Below are positions 1-7,122 of a stretch of 26,128 nt of DNA, in pieces. The notes under the pieces were generated by a model. The model saw nothing but the letters and a program-made list of their open reading frames with translations, made no database searches and had not been told where the DNA came from. The stretch spans positions 1-26,128 of the IMG/VR virus record IMGVR_UViG_3300029448_009013; one strand, written 5' to 3'. This DNA comes from a virus. The position numbers and the translations under genes were made by a program. Numbering within the stretch: the first letter of the stretch is position 1; every line of letters begins with the position of its first letter.

Positions 1-42
1 AGAAGTGGTGGTTAGTGCATAATTGGTAAATATGGGTATAAA

Positions 43-1887
43 ATGAAGAAGTTCATACATTACACACTGATAGCAATAATGTTCAACTGGAACATGGCGG
101 TCTTCGCGGAAGGGGACCAAGGCTGTGAATGGAAGACGTTCGAAGAGACCGACACCTATGTGATGGAGAACTGTGTCAAGGAAGATGGCAGTTACTCCGC
201 ACGTGTGAGGCAGAAACCAGTAGAAGGACTGAACATAATAGTTGTTGAGTCACCTGAGAAGAAGAAAGAGAATCCCATAAAGAAATTCAAGGACAAGGTC
301 GAGGAGGCTCCCAAGGCCACTGCCAAGGTAGAGAAACTGGAGAAGATAGAGCAGGAAGTAATAGTCACAGAGAAGAAAGTAAAAGAATTGAAGGAAGAGA
401 AGGAAAAGGTCATACTACCTTTGCCTAAACCAAAGATAGAAAAAGATGTTGCTGAAAAAGTAGAAGAGAAAGTTGAGAAAGCAATCGAAGAGAAGAAACT
501 GGCAGAGACGCCTGTTGAGGAAACAGAGAAACCCATCATAAAAGAAGAGATTGCCAAGATAGAGGAAGAGAAGAAGTCCGACGAGAAACTGGTGGAACAG
601 GCCACAGAAAAAGAATGGGCAGATGTTGACGCAGAACAGAAAATAAGTTGGATGCAGTTCCATGAACTGCTACCTAGATTGATTGTTGAGAATGAAAAGA
701 TCAAAGCGGCTGAACTGGACTACGAAGCGGCTGTTGAATCGCTCAAATCAGAATACACAGCATACTACCCACAGGTGACTATATCAGTTGGCAACAACTG
801 GGAGGATGACAGGACACCTGCAAAGGGAACATATCCCAACAACACAATCACACATGACTCCAAACAGGGAATACAAAAAAGTATCACGATCACACAGATG
901 ATATGGGACGCAGGCAGAACCACTGCCATGATAGACAAGGCCAAAGCGACGGCACAGCAGGCACACTACAGACTGGAACTTGTGAAAGAAGATGTTGTCA
1001 TAGAGGCCATCAACGCATGGTTGAATCTACAGAAGGCATACAACACACATGAAGCCAACAAGAAAGTAGAAGCCAACGCAAAGATCACACTGGCAATGAC
1101 AATAGAGAAAGTCAAAAAGGGTGAAGGTTCTAAACTGGAACAACTACAAATCGAACAGCAATACAGAACTTACCAAACACTGTCAATGACCAGCAGACTA
1201 GGTCTCGACAGTGCAATACAGAGATTCCAGAATGTGTGGAGATGGAAACCACACAACATCGCAGAGATGCCTGCACCTTTGTCGGATGCTTTGGGCATTA
1301 TCCCTTTACAGGGCACTCCTGTGTCTAACAACACATCATTAAGGATAGCCAGCATGGACATCACCATCGCCAGAGAACAACTTAACTTTGACCGTGCGGA
1401 GTTCAAACCAAGGATAGACGGAAAACTTTCTTACACAGAGAAGGACGGAGAACTGGCAGGTGGTTATGATACAAGCGACTCACAGAAAGAAGAGTACCGG
1501 GCAGACATAACAATGACATGGAAACTGTTCAACTTCAAGAACAAACATATGACCAACGCAGACCAGTCTAGATTGAATGCGGCAAACTTCAGATATCAAG
1601 ACACATTGAGAAGTATACAGGAACAGTTCGACAACGCATGGAACAACTATGTGTTGGTCGAGAAGAATCTAGAGACACTGAAACGTACGGTTGAAATCAA
1701 CGATGAGATGTACAAACTCACACTGGCGGACTTCCAGGCAGGTAACTCACCCATAATGGCAGTGTTCGGCATGAAGACAGCACACCTGATGAGCGAGGTT
1801 GCTTACCAGAACGCACAGATTGATCTGCAGATTGCAAGATATCAACTGCACAAGGTACTGGGCCTAGTAGATCCTATACTCCAGTAA
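43..1887 (+). CDS. TolC-family outer-membrane efflux protein with a long Lys/Glu-rich N-terminal extension
   Basis: The 614-residue product starts with a signal peptide (about residues 1-22, ending AVFAEG). A short segment with two cysteines follows, then about 125 residues very rich in Lys and Glu (roughly 72-200), predicted to be helical or coiled coil. From about residue 205 it resembles the TolC/OEP fold: a helical repeat, a YYPQVTISVG strand start, WDAGRTTAMIDKAKATA, and a second repeat with FKPRIDGKLSYTEKDG and LADFQAGNSPIMAVF. TolC proteins form trimeric outer-membrane and periplasmic channels for type I secretion and efflux. The permease and HlyD genes follow directly, supporting that role. 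The charged extension is not part of ordinary TolC and would lie in the periplasm. No clear Shine-Dalgarno site precedes this start; an ATG at 31 runs into a stop at once. Confidence 0.85.
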   Translation: MKKFIHYTLIAIMFNWNMAVFAEGDQGCEWKTFEETDTYVMENCVKEDGSYSARVRQKPVEGLNIIVVESPEKKKENPIKKFKDKVEEAPKATAKVEKLEKIEQEVIVTEKKVKELKEEKEKVILPLPKPKIEKDVAEKVEEKVEKAIEEKKLAETPVEETEKPIIKEEIAKIEEEKKSDEKLVEQATEKEWADVDAEQKISWMQFHELLPRLIVENEKIKAAELDYEAAVESLKSEYTAYYPQVTISVGNNWEDDRTPAKGTYPNNTITHDSKQGIQKSITITQMIWDAGRTTAMIDKAKATAQQAHYRLELVKEDVVIEAINAWLNLQKAYNTHEANKKVEANAKITLAMTIEKVKKGEGSKLEQLQIEQQYRTYQTLSMTSRLGLDSAIQRFQNVWRWKPHNIAEMPAPLSDALGIIPLQGTPVSNNTSLRIASMDITIAREQLNFDRAEFKPRIDGKLSYTEKDGELAGGYDTSDSQKEEYRADITMTWKLFNFKNKHMTNADQSRLNAANFRYQDTLRSIQEQFDNAWNNYVLVEKNLETLKRTVEINDEMYKLTLADFQAGNSPIMAVFGMKTAHLMSEVAYQNAQIDLQIARYQLHKVLGLVDPILQ

Positions 1888-1895
1888 TAAAATTC

Positions 1896-1903
1896 ATTAA
1901 ATA
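1896..1903 (+). promoter_or_regulatory. T4-late-like promoter box ATTAAATA
   Basis: ATTAAATA resembles the T4 late consensus TATAAATA. It sits in the 24-base gap after the TolC gene, 8 bases before the ATG at 1912. T4 late boxes lie about 6 bases before the transcription start, so the mRNA would begin at or next to the ATG. No Shine-Dalgarno site is visible. In AT-rich DNA one such box is weak evidence, but the same spacing recurs at 5395. Confidence 0.45.
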
Positions 1904-1911
1904 CATACATA

Positions 1912-2667
1912 ATGAAAAGTCTTATTCGACATCTGTCCAAAGAACCTGGAACTGCATCCATGCTGTTGATCAGCAGTTTGATCATTGGTATTTGTGCATT
2001 GGCACCTGCATTATTTGTTATAATAGTTCTAAACAAGTATCTGGCATCGGGCATCACAGCAACATTGATTAGCCTATCCATAGGAGCAGTGTTGGCCATT
2101 GCATTTGAATTCACTTTTAGGCAGAACAGAGGTTCTATGATGTCTGCGTTCAACCAACGTGTGTATGATCCTTTGCTACAAAAGTTCGTAGAAAAATTTA
2201 GAACAGCAGGACAACTCACAGCACAGCAGTATAAAAAGTTAGATGGTGCAGGCACAATGATAAAGAATATGAGAACATCTTCAACCACAAGTTGGATACT
2301 CGACTGGCCCTTTGTGTTGATGTTTTTGATTGTGTTGCTGTACATAAATTGGGCGGCTTCAATTATCACTGCCATATTCATGTTGATAATGTATTTTTTA
2401 ATCACTTGGAAACGCAACGTTTCCATGTCACAGGAAACACAGGGCAACATAGAAATATTTTTAAACGGATTACAGACGATAGTAATAATGGCAGTTGGTG
2501 CCATAATGATCATAGCAGGCACACTGGACATAGGATTGCTGATTGGTTCTAACATACTGGCGGCAAGAGCATTACAAGGAACCAGCAAGTATGCCAAGGC
2601 AAACGAATTTTTAAAACAACGTGATCAAGCAGTAGGGGAAATAATAAATTATGTCAAAGGCAAGTAA
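1912..2667 (+). CDS. ABC-exporter transmembrane domain (type I secretion permease-like) lacking the ATPase domain
   Basis: The 251-residue protein has about five hydrophobic helices (near residues 16-40, 50-68, 128-145, 147-166, 185-204). It carries landmarks of the membrane half of PrtD/LapB-like type I secretion exporters: SLIIGICALAPALFVIIVLN near the start, a DWPF segment before the third helix, and IGLLIGSNILAARALQG near the end. A full exporter is about 550-720 residues, with a nucleotide-binding domain after the membrane domain. Here the gene stops after the last helices, and there is no Walker A, LSGGQ or Walker B motif here or in the next ORFs. It overlaps the HlyD gene by 17 bases. 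Either an ATPase is encoded elsewhere, the protein pairs with a host exporter, or it is repurposed. The membrane-domain call is fairly secure; transport activity is not. Confidence 0.72.
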   Translation: MKSLIRHLSKEPGTASMLLISSLIIGICALAPALFVIIVLNKYLASGITATLISLSIGAVLAIAFEFTFRQNRGSMMSAFNQRVYDPLLQKFVEKFRTAGQLTAQQYKKLDGAGTMIKNMRTSSTTSWILDWPFVLMFLIVLLYINWAASIITAIFMLIMYFLITWKRNVSMSQETQGNIEIFLNGLQTIVIMAVGAIMIIAGTLDIGLLIGSNILAARALQGTSKYAKANEFLKQRDQAVGEIINYVKGK

Positions 2668-3352
2668 CAGATTCTTTTTTGCAATCACAACTTTGTTTGT
2701 GATGTTCTTTGTGTGGATGACGTTTGCTAAGGTAGATGTTACCACGGTGGCAAACGGACTTATTGTTCCTGAGAGAAATATTACTAAACTGGGCACAATG
2801 GTCACTGGTGAGATCGTTGCAGTGAATTACAAGCAGGGAGACACAGTCAAAAAAGGTGACATAATAATAACAATCAATCCAGGTGTGGGTTATGAACCAT
2901 ACCACATAAGGGCAAACATTGATGGCAGGATACAAAACCTCACTTTTAAAAATCCAGGTTCGGTTGTGAAACAGGGCGATGCACTGGCGATACTTGTTCC
3001 ACTGGATCAGAAATTGATTGTGATAGGACAACTACAGGTCAAGGACAGAGGATACATCGAAGTCGGGCAGTCAGCAAAAATTAAGTTGGCCAGCATGGAG
3101 CAACTCACATATCAGCCAATCGTTGCAAAACTTGTTTCAATATCACCAGATGCTGTACAAACTGACATGATGAGTTATTACGAACTGGAACTTGAACTAG
3201 ATTCGCAAACATTTGTAAATGGTGATATGCAGTACAAACTAGTACCAGGTGTGCAGGTACACATTTTTATACTAACAGGTGAGAGGACTGTGTTGAGTTA
3301 CATCACGACACCTTTCCACAACGGAATAGGCATGGCACTACAGGAGAGATAA
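2651..3352 (+). CDS. Short HlyD-family periplasmic adaptor without the coiled-coil hairpin
   Basis: The 233-residue protein has one N-terminal membrane helix (about 8-26), a lipoyl-like half (TVANGLIVPERNITKLG, GEIVAVNYKQGDTVKKGD), then directly the second half (RANIDGRIQNL, VVKQGDALAILVP). A beta-barrel domain follows, with the typical HlyD ending TGERTVLSYITTPF. Type I secretion HlyD proteins usually run about 390-480 residues, because a long helical hairpin that docks to TolC separates the two lipoyl halves. Here only about ten residues separate them. The start overlaps the permease gene; AGGGG lies about 13 bases upstream, farther than usual. It probably sits in the inner membrane with its bulk in the periplasm, as a partner of the two upstream products. 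Confidence 0.82.
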   Translation: MSKASNRFFFAITTLFVMFFVWMTFAKVDVTTVANGLIVPERNITKLGTMVTGEIVAVNYKQGDTVKKGDIIITINPGVGYEPYHIRANIDGRIQNLTFKNPGSVVKQGDALAILVPLDQKLIVIGQLQVKDRGYIEVGQSAKIKLASMEQLTYQPIVAKLVSISPDAVQTDMMSYYELELELDSQTFVNGDMQYKLVPGVQVHIFILTGERTVLSYITTPFHNGIGMALQER

Positions 3353-3477
3353 TGTTGAGTTGGTTTTTGATAGGCATATTGGTTGGACTATGTATAAGGT
3401 GCACAGTGCGACCACACAAATCTGTTGAAGACAAATTCAAAGATCCATGGAACTGGACAGGATTCGGAGGCGGATGA
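3352..3477 (+). CDS. 41-residue membrane protein of unknown function
   Basis: This small ORF has a strong Shine-Dalgarno site (AGGAGA, 3342-3347) and starts inside the HlyD stop codon (TAATG). The product begins MLSWFLIGILVGLCI, a single hydrophobic helix, then a basic segment with Arg/Lys, and ends in WNWTGFGGG. Its stop codon overlaps the cyclase start as ATGA, so HlyD, this gene and the cyclase look translationally coupled. I recognise no family. It could be a small accessory subunit of the envelope complex or a regulator of the cyclase. Confidence 0.65.
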   Translation: MLSWFLIGILVGLCIRCTVRPHKSVEDKFKDPWNWTGFGGG

Positions 3478-5399
3478 GAATATTAACAAGTATATGGATG
3501 GTTATAGTATTCGCTGTTGTGTTGTTGGGTGTAAGGATAGACAACAACGACAGTGTTAAAACTTTAAGATACAAAACCTGGGACCATTTCCAAAAAATGC
3601 AACCAAGAAGCACGGTAAGTGATTCGGTGACTGTAATCAATATCACCGAACAGGATCTTGAACTTTATGGACAGTGGCCTTGGCCCAGGCACGTGATGGC
3701 CATGCTACACGCCAAGATAGCAGATGCAGGTGCCTTGCTTGTGAACTACAATATACTGTTCGCAGAACCAGATAGAATGAGTGGCGTTGAATATTTGAAG
3801 TCAATGCCCATGACCAACGAACTACGTGAACAACTGGGGCAGGTGTTATTGGACACCGATGCTGTATTCTCCATGGTGTTGAAAGAATCAAAAAGAGCGG
3901 TGCTAATGATGAGTGTGAAGAATTCATCCGACACAAATCTGCCCAGCACCACAAAGATAATTGAAAAAGGAAATGTTAAACCTTGGTTATACGAGTACAG
4001 TGGCATAGTGGCACCCCACTCCAAAGTATCCGCGGGTGCAACAGGCATGGGAGTTAATGTGACATCTCCAGAACCAGATGCTGTTGTGAGGAAGATGCCT
4101 GTGCTGATACGTATAAATGGAAAAATTTATCCTAGCATGATTTTAGAAAATATTAGACTGCTGAACGGATCAAAAAGGATCAAAGTCGTAGCAAAGCAAC
4201 ATGGCATAGATGAAGTGCTTGTGAGCAAGAAAGCAGGCATACCAGTGAATCATAATGCAGAAATGTATATCAACTATGCTGATCCTGAGATGTACGTGAA
4301 TATGTCAGCCACAGACATCCTCACAGACAACTTTAATGAGAACAAGATAAAAGACAGGATAGTAATTGTGGGCTTGGACGCCGCGGGATTGAGTGTTTTG
4401 AAGTACACCCCGCATGGACTTACCACAGACCAAAACATATCTGCCCAAGCATTGGATACATTGTTAACAGGCAAACATTTGTTGCGTACACCACAAGCAG
4501 ACACCTATGAAATTGTGTTCCTGGCATTGTTATTATTGCTTTTAATATTAGTAGTACCTAGAACTAGTGTGTTGTTGGCTGTGCCTTTGTTATTGTTTGT
4601 TGAAGTGGGTGTTGCCTACGGAGCATTCATGGCATACACAAACAAAGGATTTCTTGTGGATCCATCTTGGATAATGTTGTCTGTGTTTTTAATTTGGTCT
4701 CATTCTGTGTACAACAACTTTGCCACACAAAGCAGACTGAGACAGCAAATCAAAAAACAATTTGAACACTATCTTGATCCTGGCATGGTGAAGAAATTAC
4801 AGAAAGATCCATCATTATTAAAACTAGGTGGTGAGACAAGGAACATGACTTTCTTGTTCTGTGACATCAGAGGATTCACACCTATCAGCGAGAAGTACAA
4901 GGGCAATCCTGCAGGACTAACCAAACTTATCAATAGATTTTTAACACGTATGACAGATGTCATAATTGCCAATGGTGGAACAATAGACAAGTTCATGGGT
5001 GACTGTATCATGGCATTCTGGAATGCACCTATAGAAAACAAAAAGCACAGGCAGATGGCAGTCAAGAGTGCTATGGAAATGACAGTTGCACTGGCAGAAT
5101 TGAACACGCACCTTCAAGCAGAAGGACTTCCACAGATCAACATAGGAATAGGAATCAACACAGGTGACGCATTGGTTGGCAACATGGGATCAGAACAGAG
5201 ATTTGATTACTCCGTGATTGGTGACGCAGTTAACCTAGCAAGTAGATTGGAAAGTTCAAGTAAAACACTGGGCAAGACCATAGTGATAGGTGAGGGCACA
5301 AAGCACACAATCGACACAGACTATCCATTTGAATACATTGACAGCATCACAGTCAAAGGTAAAACTGAAGAAATTAAAGTGTATACAATTAAAGATTAA
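3474..5399 (+). CDS. CHASE2-domain class III adenylate/guanylate cyclase, membrane bound
   Basis: I place the start at the ATG at 3474, not 3447, because GGAGG at 3466-3470 precedes it and it overlaps the previous stop as ATGA. The 641-residue protein has an N-terminal helix (about 6-21), a CHASE2 sensor domain (TVINITEQDLELYGQWPWPR, NILFAEPD) and about three membrane helices near 345-420. A class III cyclase domain occupies the C-terminus. Catalytic residues are present: metal-binding D464 (FCDIRGFT) and D510 (DKFMGD), purine-contacting K506, and transition-state N587 and R591 (VNLASR). The Lys suggests ATP rather than GTP as substrate, so cAMP is the likely product. CHASE2 is an extracytoplasmic sensing domain. 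Nothing looks truncated. It is the last gene of the envelope operon. Confidence 0.92.
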   Translation: MRILTSIWMVIVFAVVLLGVRIDNNDSVKTLRYKTWDHFQKMQPRSTVSDSVTVINITEQDLELYGQWPWPRHVMAMLHAKIADAGALLVNYNILFAEPDRMSGVEYLKSMPMTNELREQLGQVLLDTDAVFSMVLKESKRAVLMMSVKNSSDTNLPSTTKIIEKGNVKPWLYEYSGIVAPHSKVSAGATGMGVNVTSPEPDAVVRKMPVLIRINGKIYPSMILENIRLLNGSKRIKVVAKQHGIDEVLVSKKAGIPVNHNAEMYINYADPEMYVNMSATDILTDNFNENKIKDRIVIVGLDAAGLSVLKYTPHGLTTDQNISAQALDTLLTGKHLLRTPQADTYEIVFLALLLLLLILVVPRTSVLLAVPLLLFVEVGVAYGAFMAYTNKGFLVDPSWIMLSVFLIWSHSVYNNFATQSRLRQQIKKQFEHYLDPGMVKKLQKDPSLLKLGGETRNMTFLFCDIRGFTPISEKYKGNPAGLTKLINRFLTRMTDVIIANGGTIDKFMGDCIMAFWNAPIENKKHRQMAVKSAMEMTVALAELNTHLQAEGLPQINIGIGINTGDALVGNMGSEQRFDYSVIGDAVNLASRLESSSKTLGKTIVIGEGTKHTIDTDYPFEYIDSITVKGKTEEIKVYTIKD

Positions 5400-5402
5400 A
5401 TA
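5395..5402 (+). promoter_or_regulatory. T4-late-like promoter box ATTAAATA
   Basis: ATTAAATA overlaps the cyclase stop codon and ends 8 bases before the ATG at 5411, the same spacing as at 1896. The predicted transcript would start almost at the ATG, and no Shine-Dalgarno site is seen. The 13 bases after the first T (TTAAATACACATAT) recur on the minus strand before the gene starting at 17303. Confidence 0.45.
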
Positions 5403-5410
5403 CACATATA

Positions 5411-5689
5411 ATGAATTTTTGGACACTAGTTGCAGAGTTAGGATTACCAATAGCGGCCACGGCCGGTATGGGTGTGTTCATACTGTTCATTATAAAATAT
5501 ATTCTAAATGGCATCGTTAGTTCTATCAAGTTTATTGAAACTGTGATTACACAATTAGACAACAGGGTTAAAACAATGAACAACGACATCATAAAAATAG
5601 ATCAAGAAGTTTCCGAGCAACTGGGCATACCCATAGACACTGACAGGGTGGCACGTGCTGACGGAAAAAAAGATGCGAGGAAAGACTGA
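5411..5689 (+). CDS. Small one-helix membrane protein, holin-like (copy 1)
   Basis: The 92-residue protein has one N-terminal membrane helix (about 10-32, ELGLPIAATAGMGVFILFII), then an amphipathic, coiled-coil-prone segment (FIETVITQLDNRVKTMNNDI) and a charged tail (DGKKDARKD). This plan, with a short periplasmic start containing Gly-x-Pro, one helix and a charged coil, is seen in YvrJ/BhlA-type phage holin-like proteins. The next gene encodes a shorter relative. Its stop overlaps that gene's start (TGATG). A role as holin or other membrane-disrupting lysis factor is inference from the plan. The late-type promoter box fits a lysis-stage gene. Confidence 0.68.
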   Translation: MNFWTLVAELGLPIAATAGMGVFILFIIKYILNGIVSSIKFIETVITQLDNRVKTMNNDIIKIDQEVSEQLGIPIDTDRVARADGKKDARKD

Positions 5690-5919
5690 TGGACCTAGTC
5701 ACAATGATAAATGATTACGGGTTTCCCACAGTGGCAGTTTTCTTCCTTGCCTACTTCATATATTTCCTTTGGAAATTTATCACCAGAGAGATCACACCGA
5801 AACTGGGTTCAACTTCAAAGACATTGATTGCTCTCATAGACAGAGTACGTATGTTGGACAACGACCTTATAAGGTTGAGAACTAAAGTGCGTACTTTCCG
5901 ACAGCAAGACCGCAAGTAA
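5689..5919 (+). CDS. Small one-helix membrane protein, holin-like (copy 2)
   Basis: The 76-residue protein is laid out like the preceding one: a YGFPTVAVFFLAYFIYFLWK helix (about 10-30), then a helical segment ALIDRVRMLDNDLIRLRTKV that aligns with TQLDNRVKTMNNDIIKIDQ of its neighbour. YGFP before the helix is typical of YvrJ-like holin-related proteins. It starts inside the stop codon of the upstream gene, so translation is probably coupled. The pair may form a mixed oligomer or a holin/regulator pair, but that is not shown by the sequence. No endolysin gene is adjacent. Confidence 0.7.
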   Translation: MDLVTMINDYGFPTVAVFFLAYFIYFLWKFITREITPKLGSTSKTLIALIDRVRMLDNDLIRLRTKVRTFRQQDRK

Positions 5920-5922
5920 ATA
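5915..5922 (+). promoter_or_regulatory. Possible late promoter box AGTAAATA
   Basis: AGTAAATA spans the stop codon of the second holin-like gene, 19 bases before the ATG at 5942. Unlike at 1896 and 5395, there is room for a leader, and that leader contains AGGAGAG (5932-5938), a strong ribosome-binding site. Confidence 0.35.
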
Positions 5923-5941
5923 TTCTTGGTCAGGAGAGTTT

Positions 5942-6193
5942 ATGAAATTCATCATGGTAGTAATAATATGTTTTGGTGTGGATTGTCAAGCCATATTCGA
6001 GCCCAACACATATGACAGCCACGACTCCTGCTATGAAGTTGCCATGCAGACATCTCAATTTATGCAACAGATGTATCCGGATTCGTCTGGTGAAGTACAC
6101 TGCTTTACTGAGGATCAATTCTCCGAATTCCAACTTATGCTTGAGAATGGTGGAAAACCAACACTATTACCAAAATTAACACCTTCAATCTAA
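5942..6193 (+). CDS. Small exported cysteine-containing protein, unknown function
   Basis: The 83-residue protein starts with a short hydrophobic segment (MKFIMVVIICFGVDCQA) that may be a signal peptide or anchor. Cysteines lie at about residues 10, 15, 30 and 54, and the acidic segment contains EVHCFTEDQFSEFQ. A strong Shine-Dalgarno site (AGGAGAG) sits 3-4 bases before the ATG. I do not recognise the family with confidence. The spaced cysteines and export-type start suggest a periplasmic, disulphide-containing protein. It is the last gene before the promoter of the nucleic-acid block. Confidence 0.6.
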   Translation: MKFIMVVIICFGVDCQAIFEPNTYDSHDSCYEVAMQTSQFMQQMYPDSSGEVHCFTEDQFSEFQLMLENGGKPTLLPKLTPSI

Positions 6194-6221
6194 TTGACAT
6201 CTAGTAGATCAGTAGTATAAT
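6194..6221 (+). promoter_or_regulatory. Consensus sigma-70 promoter (TTGACA, 16-base spacer, TATAAT)
   Basis: TTGACA lies at 6194-6199, right after the upstream stop codon, and TATAAT at 6216-6221. The ATG of the exonuclease follows 6 bases after the -10 box, so transcription should begin at or beside the ATG (leaderless). The same two hexamers, spacer and distance to ATG recur at 10682 and 11107. Confidence 0.85.
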
Positions 6222-6227
6222 TGCTAT

Positions 6228-6767
6228 ATGATTCATGCTATGATAGATCTTGAAACTTTGTCCACACGGCCAAACGCCACGATCCTTACAATAGGTGGTG
6301 TAAAATTTGACCCTTACACCTATACAGAACCATCACAAGGAATGTACCATCGTATAGATGTTGACTCGCAGACAGCGATAGGAAGAGATGTCATGGAGGA
6401 AACTGTTGAATGGTGGGGCAAACAGGCCGAAGATGTCAGGGAAGAAGCACTGGGTGACCATGACAGAATAGATCTAAAATATTTTATAAAGCAGTTGAAC
6501 AAATGGTCAGTGGGTGTAGATGTGTTCTGGTGCCAGGGGCCATTATTTGATTATGCAATATTACAAAATTTGTACGCACAAATGAACGTGCCTGTGCCGT
6601 GGAACTACTGGCAGATAAGGGATTCTAGAACGCTTTTCAGTCTTGTGCCACGAGATCCAAACGAGAAGAGGACCGGTTTGCACAACGCATTAGAAGACTG
6701 CTACTTCCAAGCAAAGAAAGTGCAGAAAGTTTTCCACGAACTGGATATTAAAAATGACAGATACTAA
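6228..6767 (+). CDS. DEDDh 3'-5' exonuclease, T4 DexA-like
   Basis: The 179-residue protein contains a complete DEDDh exonuclease site: D7 and E9 (MIDLETLSTRPNA), D108 (QGPLFDYAIL), and H152 with D157 (GLHNALEDCYFQA). The ILTIGGVKFDP strand after the first motif is typical of phage DexA and the related Rv2179c-like exonuclease group. T4 DexA is a little longer (about 227 residues). The likely role is single-strand 3'-5' degradation of DNA or RNA in host-nucleic-acid turnover or processing. A leaderless-type promoter drives it directly. An in-frame ATG at 6240 is an alternative start, but the first fits the promoter geometry. The end overlaps the next gene by 14 bases. Confidence 0.9.
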   Translation: MIHAMIDLETLSTRPNATILTIGGVKFDPYTYTEPSQGMYHRIDVDSQTAIGRDVMEETVEWWGKQAEDVREEALGDHDRIDLKYFIKQLNKWSVGVDVFWCQGPLFDYAILQNLYAQMNVPVPWNYWQIRDSRTLFSLVPRDPNEKRTGLHNALEDCYFQAKKVQKVFHELDIKNDRY

Positions 6768-7122
6768 ATGGTATAGGATCGAAGACCTTTACACCATAGA
6801 AAAATACAAAATCAAGCACAACAAAAATCCAAAGACTAAATGGATAAGATTACCATGTGTTTACAAAATTAAAATAAACGAAACTGTGGTTGAGGTCGGG
6901 CGTTCTGACACTTGCAAGAAACATGGTGGTGCGGAAAAAGTGCGTAAGGCAATTGTGAATCTTTTAGACGTAATAGAATACAATCCAAGTGTAACAAAAA
7001 CCAAGCGATGGGAACAAATCCGGTTGCGACATAGGCCAAATAGTAGTAATATTAGGATAGGAATAATAAAAACAAATGCAATCAAAAAAACCTATCTTCA
7101 AGAAACCCTGGGAAAAAATTAA
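6754..7122 (+). CDS. Basic protein of unknown function, faint GIY-YIG resemblance
   Basis: The 122-residue protein is very basic and overlaps both neighbours, 14 bases into the exonuclease gene and 47 bases with the HIT gene. The segment CVYKIKINETVVEVGRS resembles the start of GIY-YIG nuclease domains (an xVYxI strand then a VGRS/VGKS strand). Arg and Lys later in the chain would fit a nucleic-acid binder. The first motif lacks the GIY form, and I cannot point to the catalytic Arg and Glu with confidence. It may be a diverged or inactive nuclease domain, or unrelated. Confidence 0.62.
   Translation: MTDTKWYRIEDLYTIEKYKIKHNKNPKTKWIRLPCVYKIKINETVVEVGRSDTCKKHGGAEKVRKAIVNLLDVIEYNPSVTKTKRWEQIRLRHRPNSSNIRIGIIKTNAIKKTYLQETLGKN

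Noticed and set aside
192-704. Minus-strand ORF of 170 codons opposite the Lys/Glu-rich part of the TolC gene
   Set aside because: It is rich in Phe and Ser only because GAA/GAG/AAG repeats read backwards as TTC/CTC/CTT.
1842-2597. Minus-strand ORF of 251 codons opposite the ABC membrane-domain gene
   Set aside because: The plus-strand product has the exporter landmarks (DWPF, IGLLIGSNILAARALQG) and proper overlaps. The minus frame has no start context or recognisable motif.
43-5399. Taking the window as a bacterial chromosome because of TolC, HlyD and cyclase genes
   Set aside because: The dense one-strand layout, late-type boxes, holin-like pair, DexA-like exonuclease and fibre block fit a phage better. 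A chimeric assembly cannot be excluded from sequence alone.
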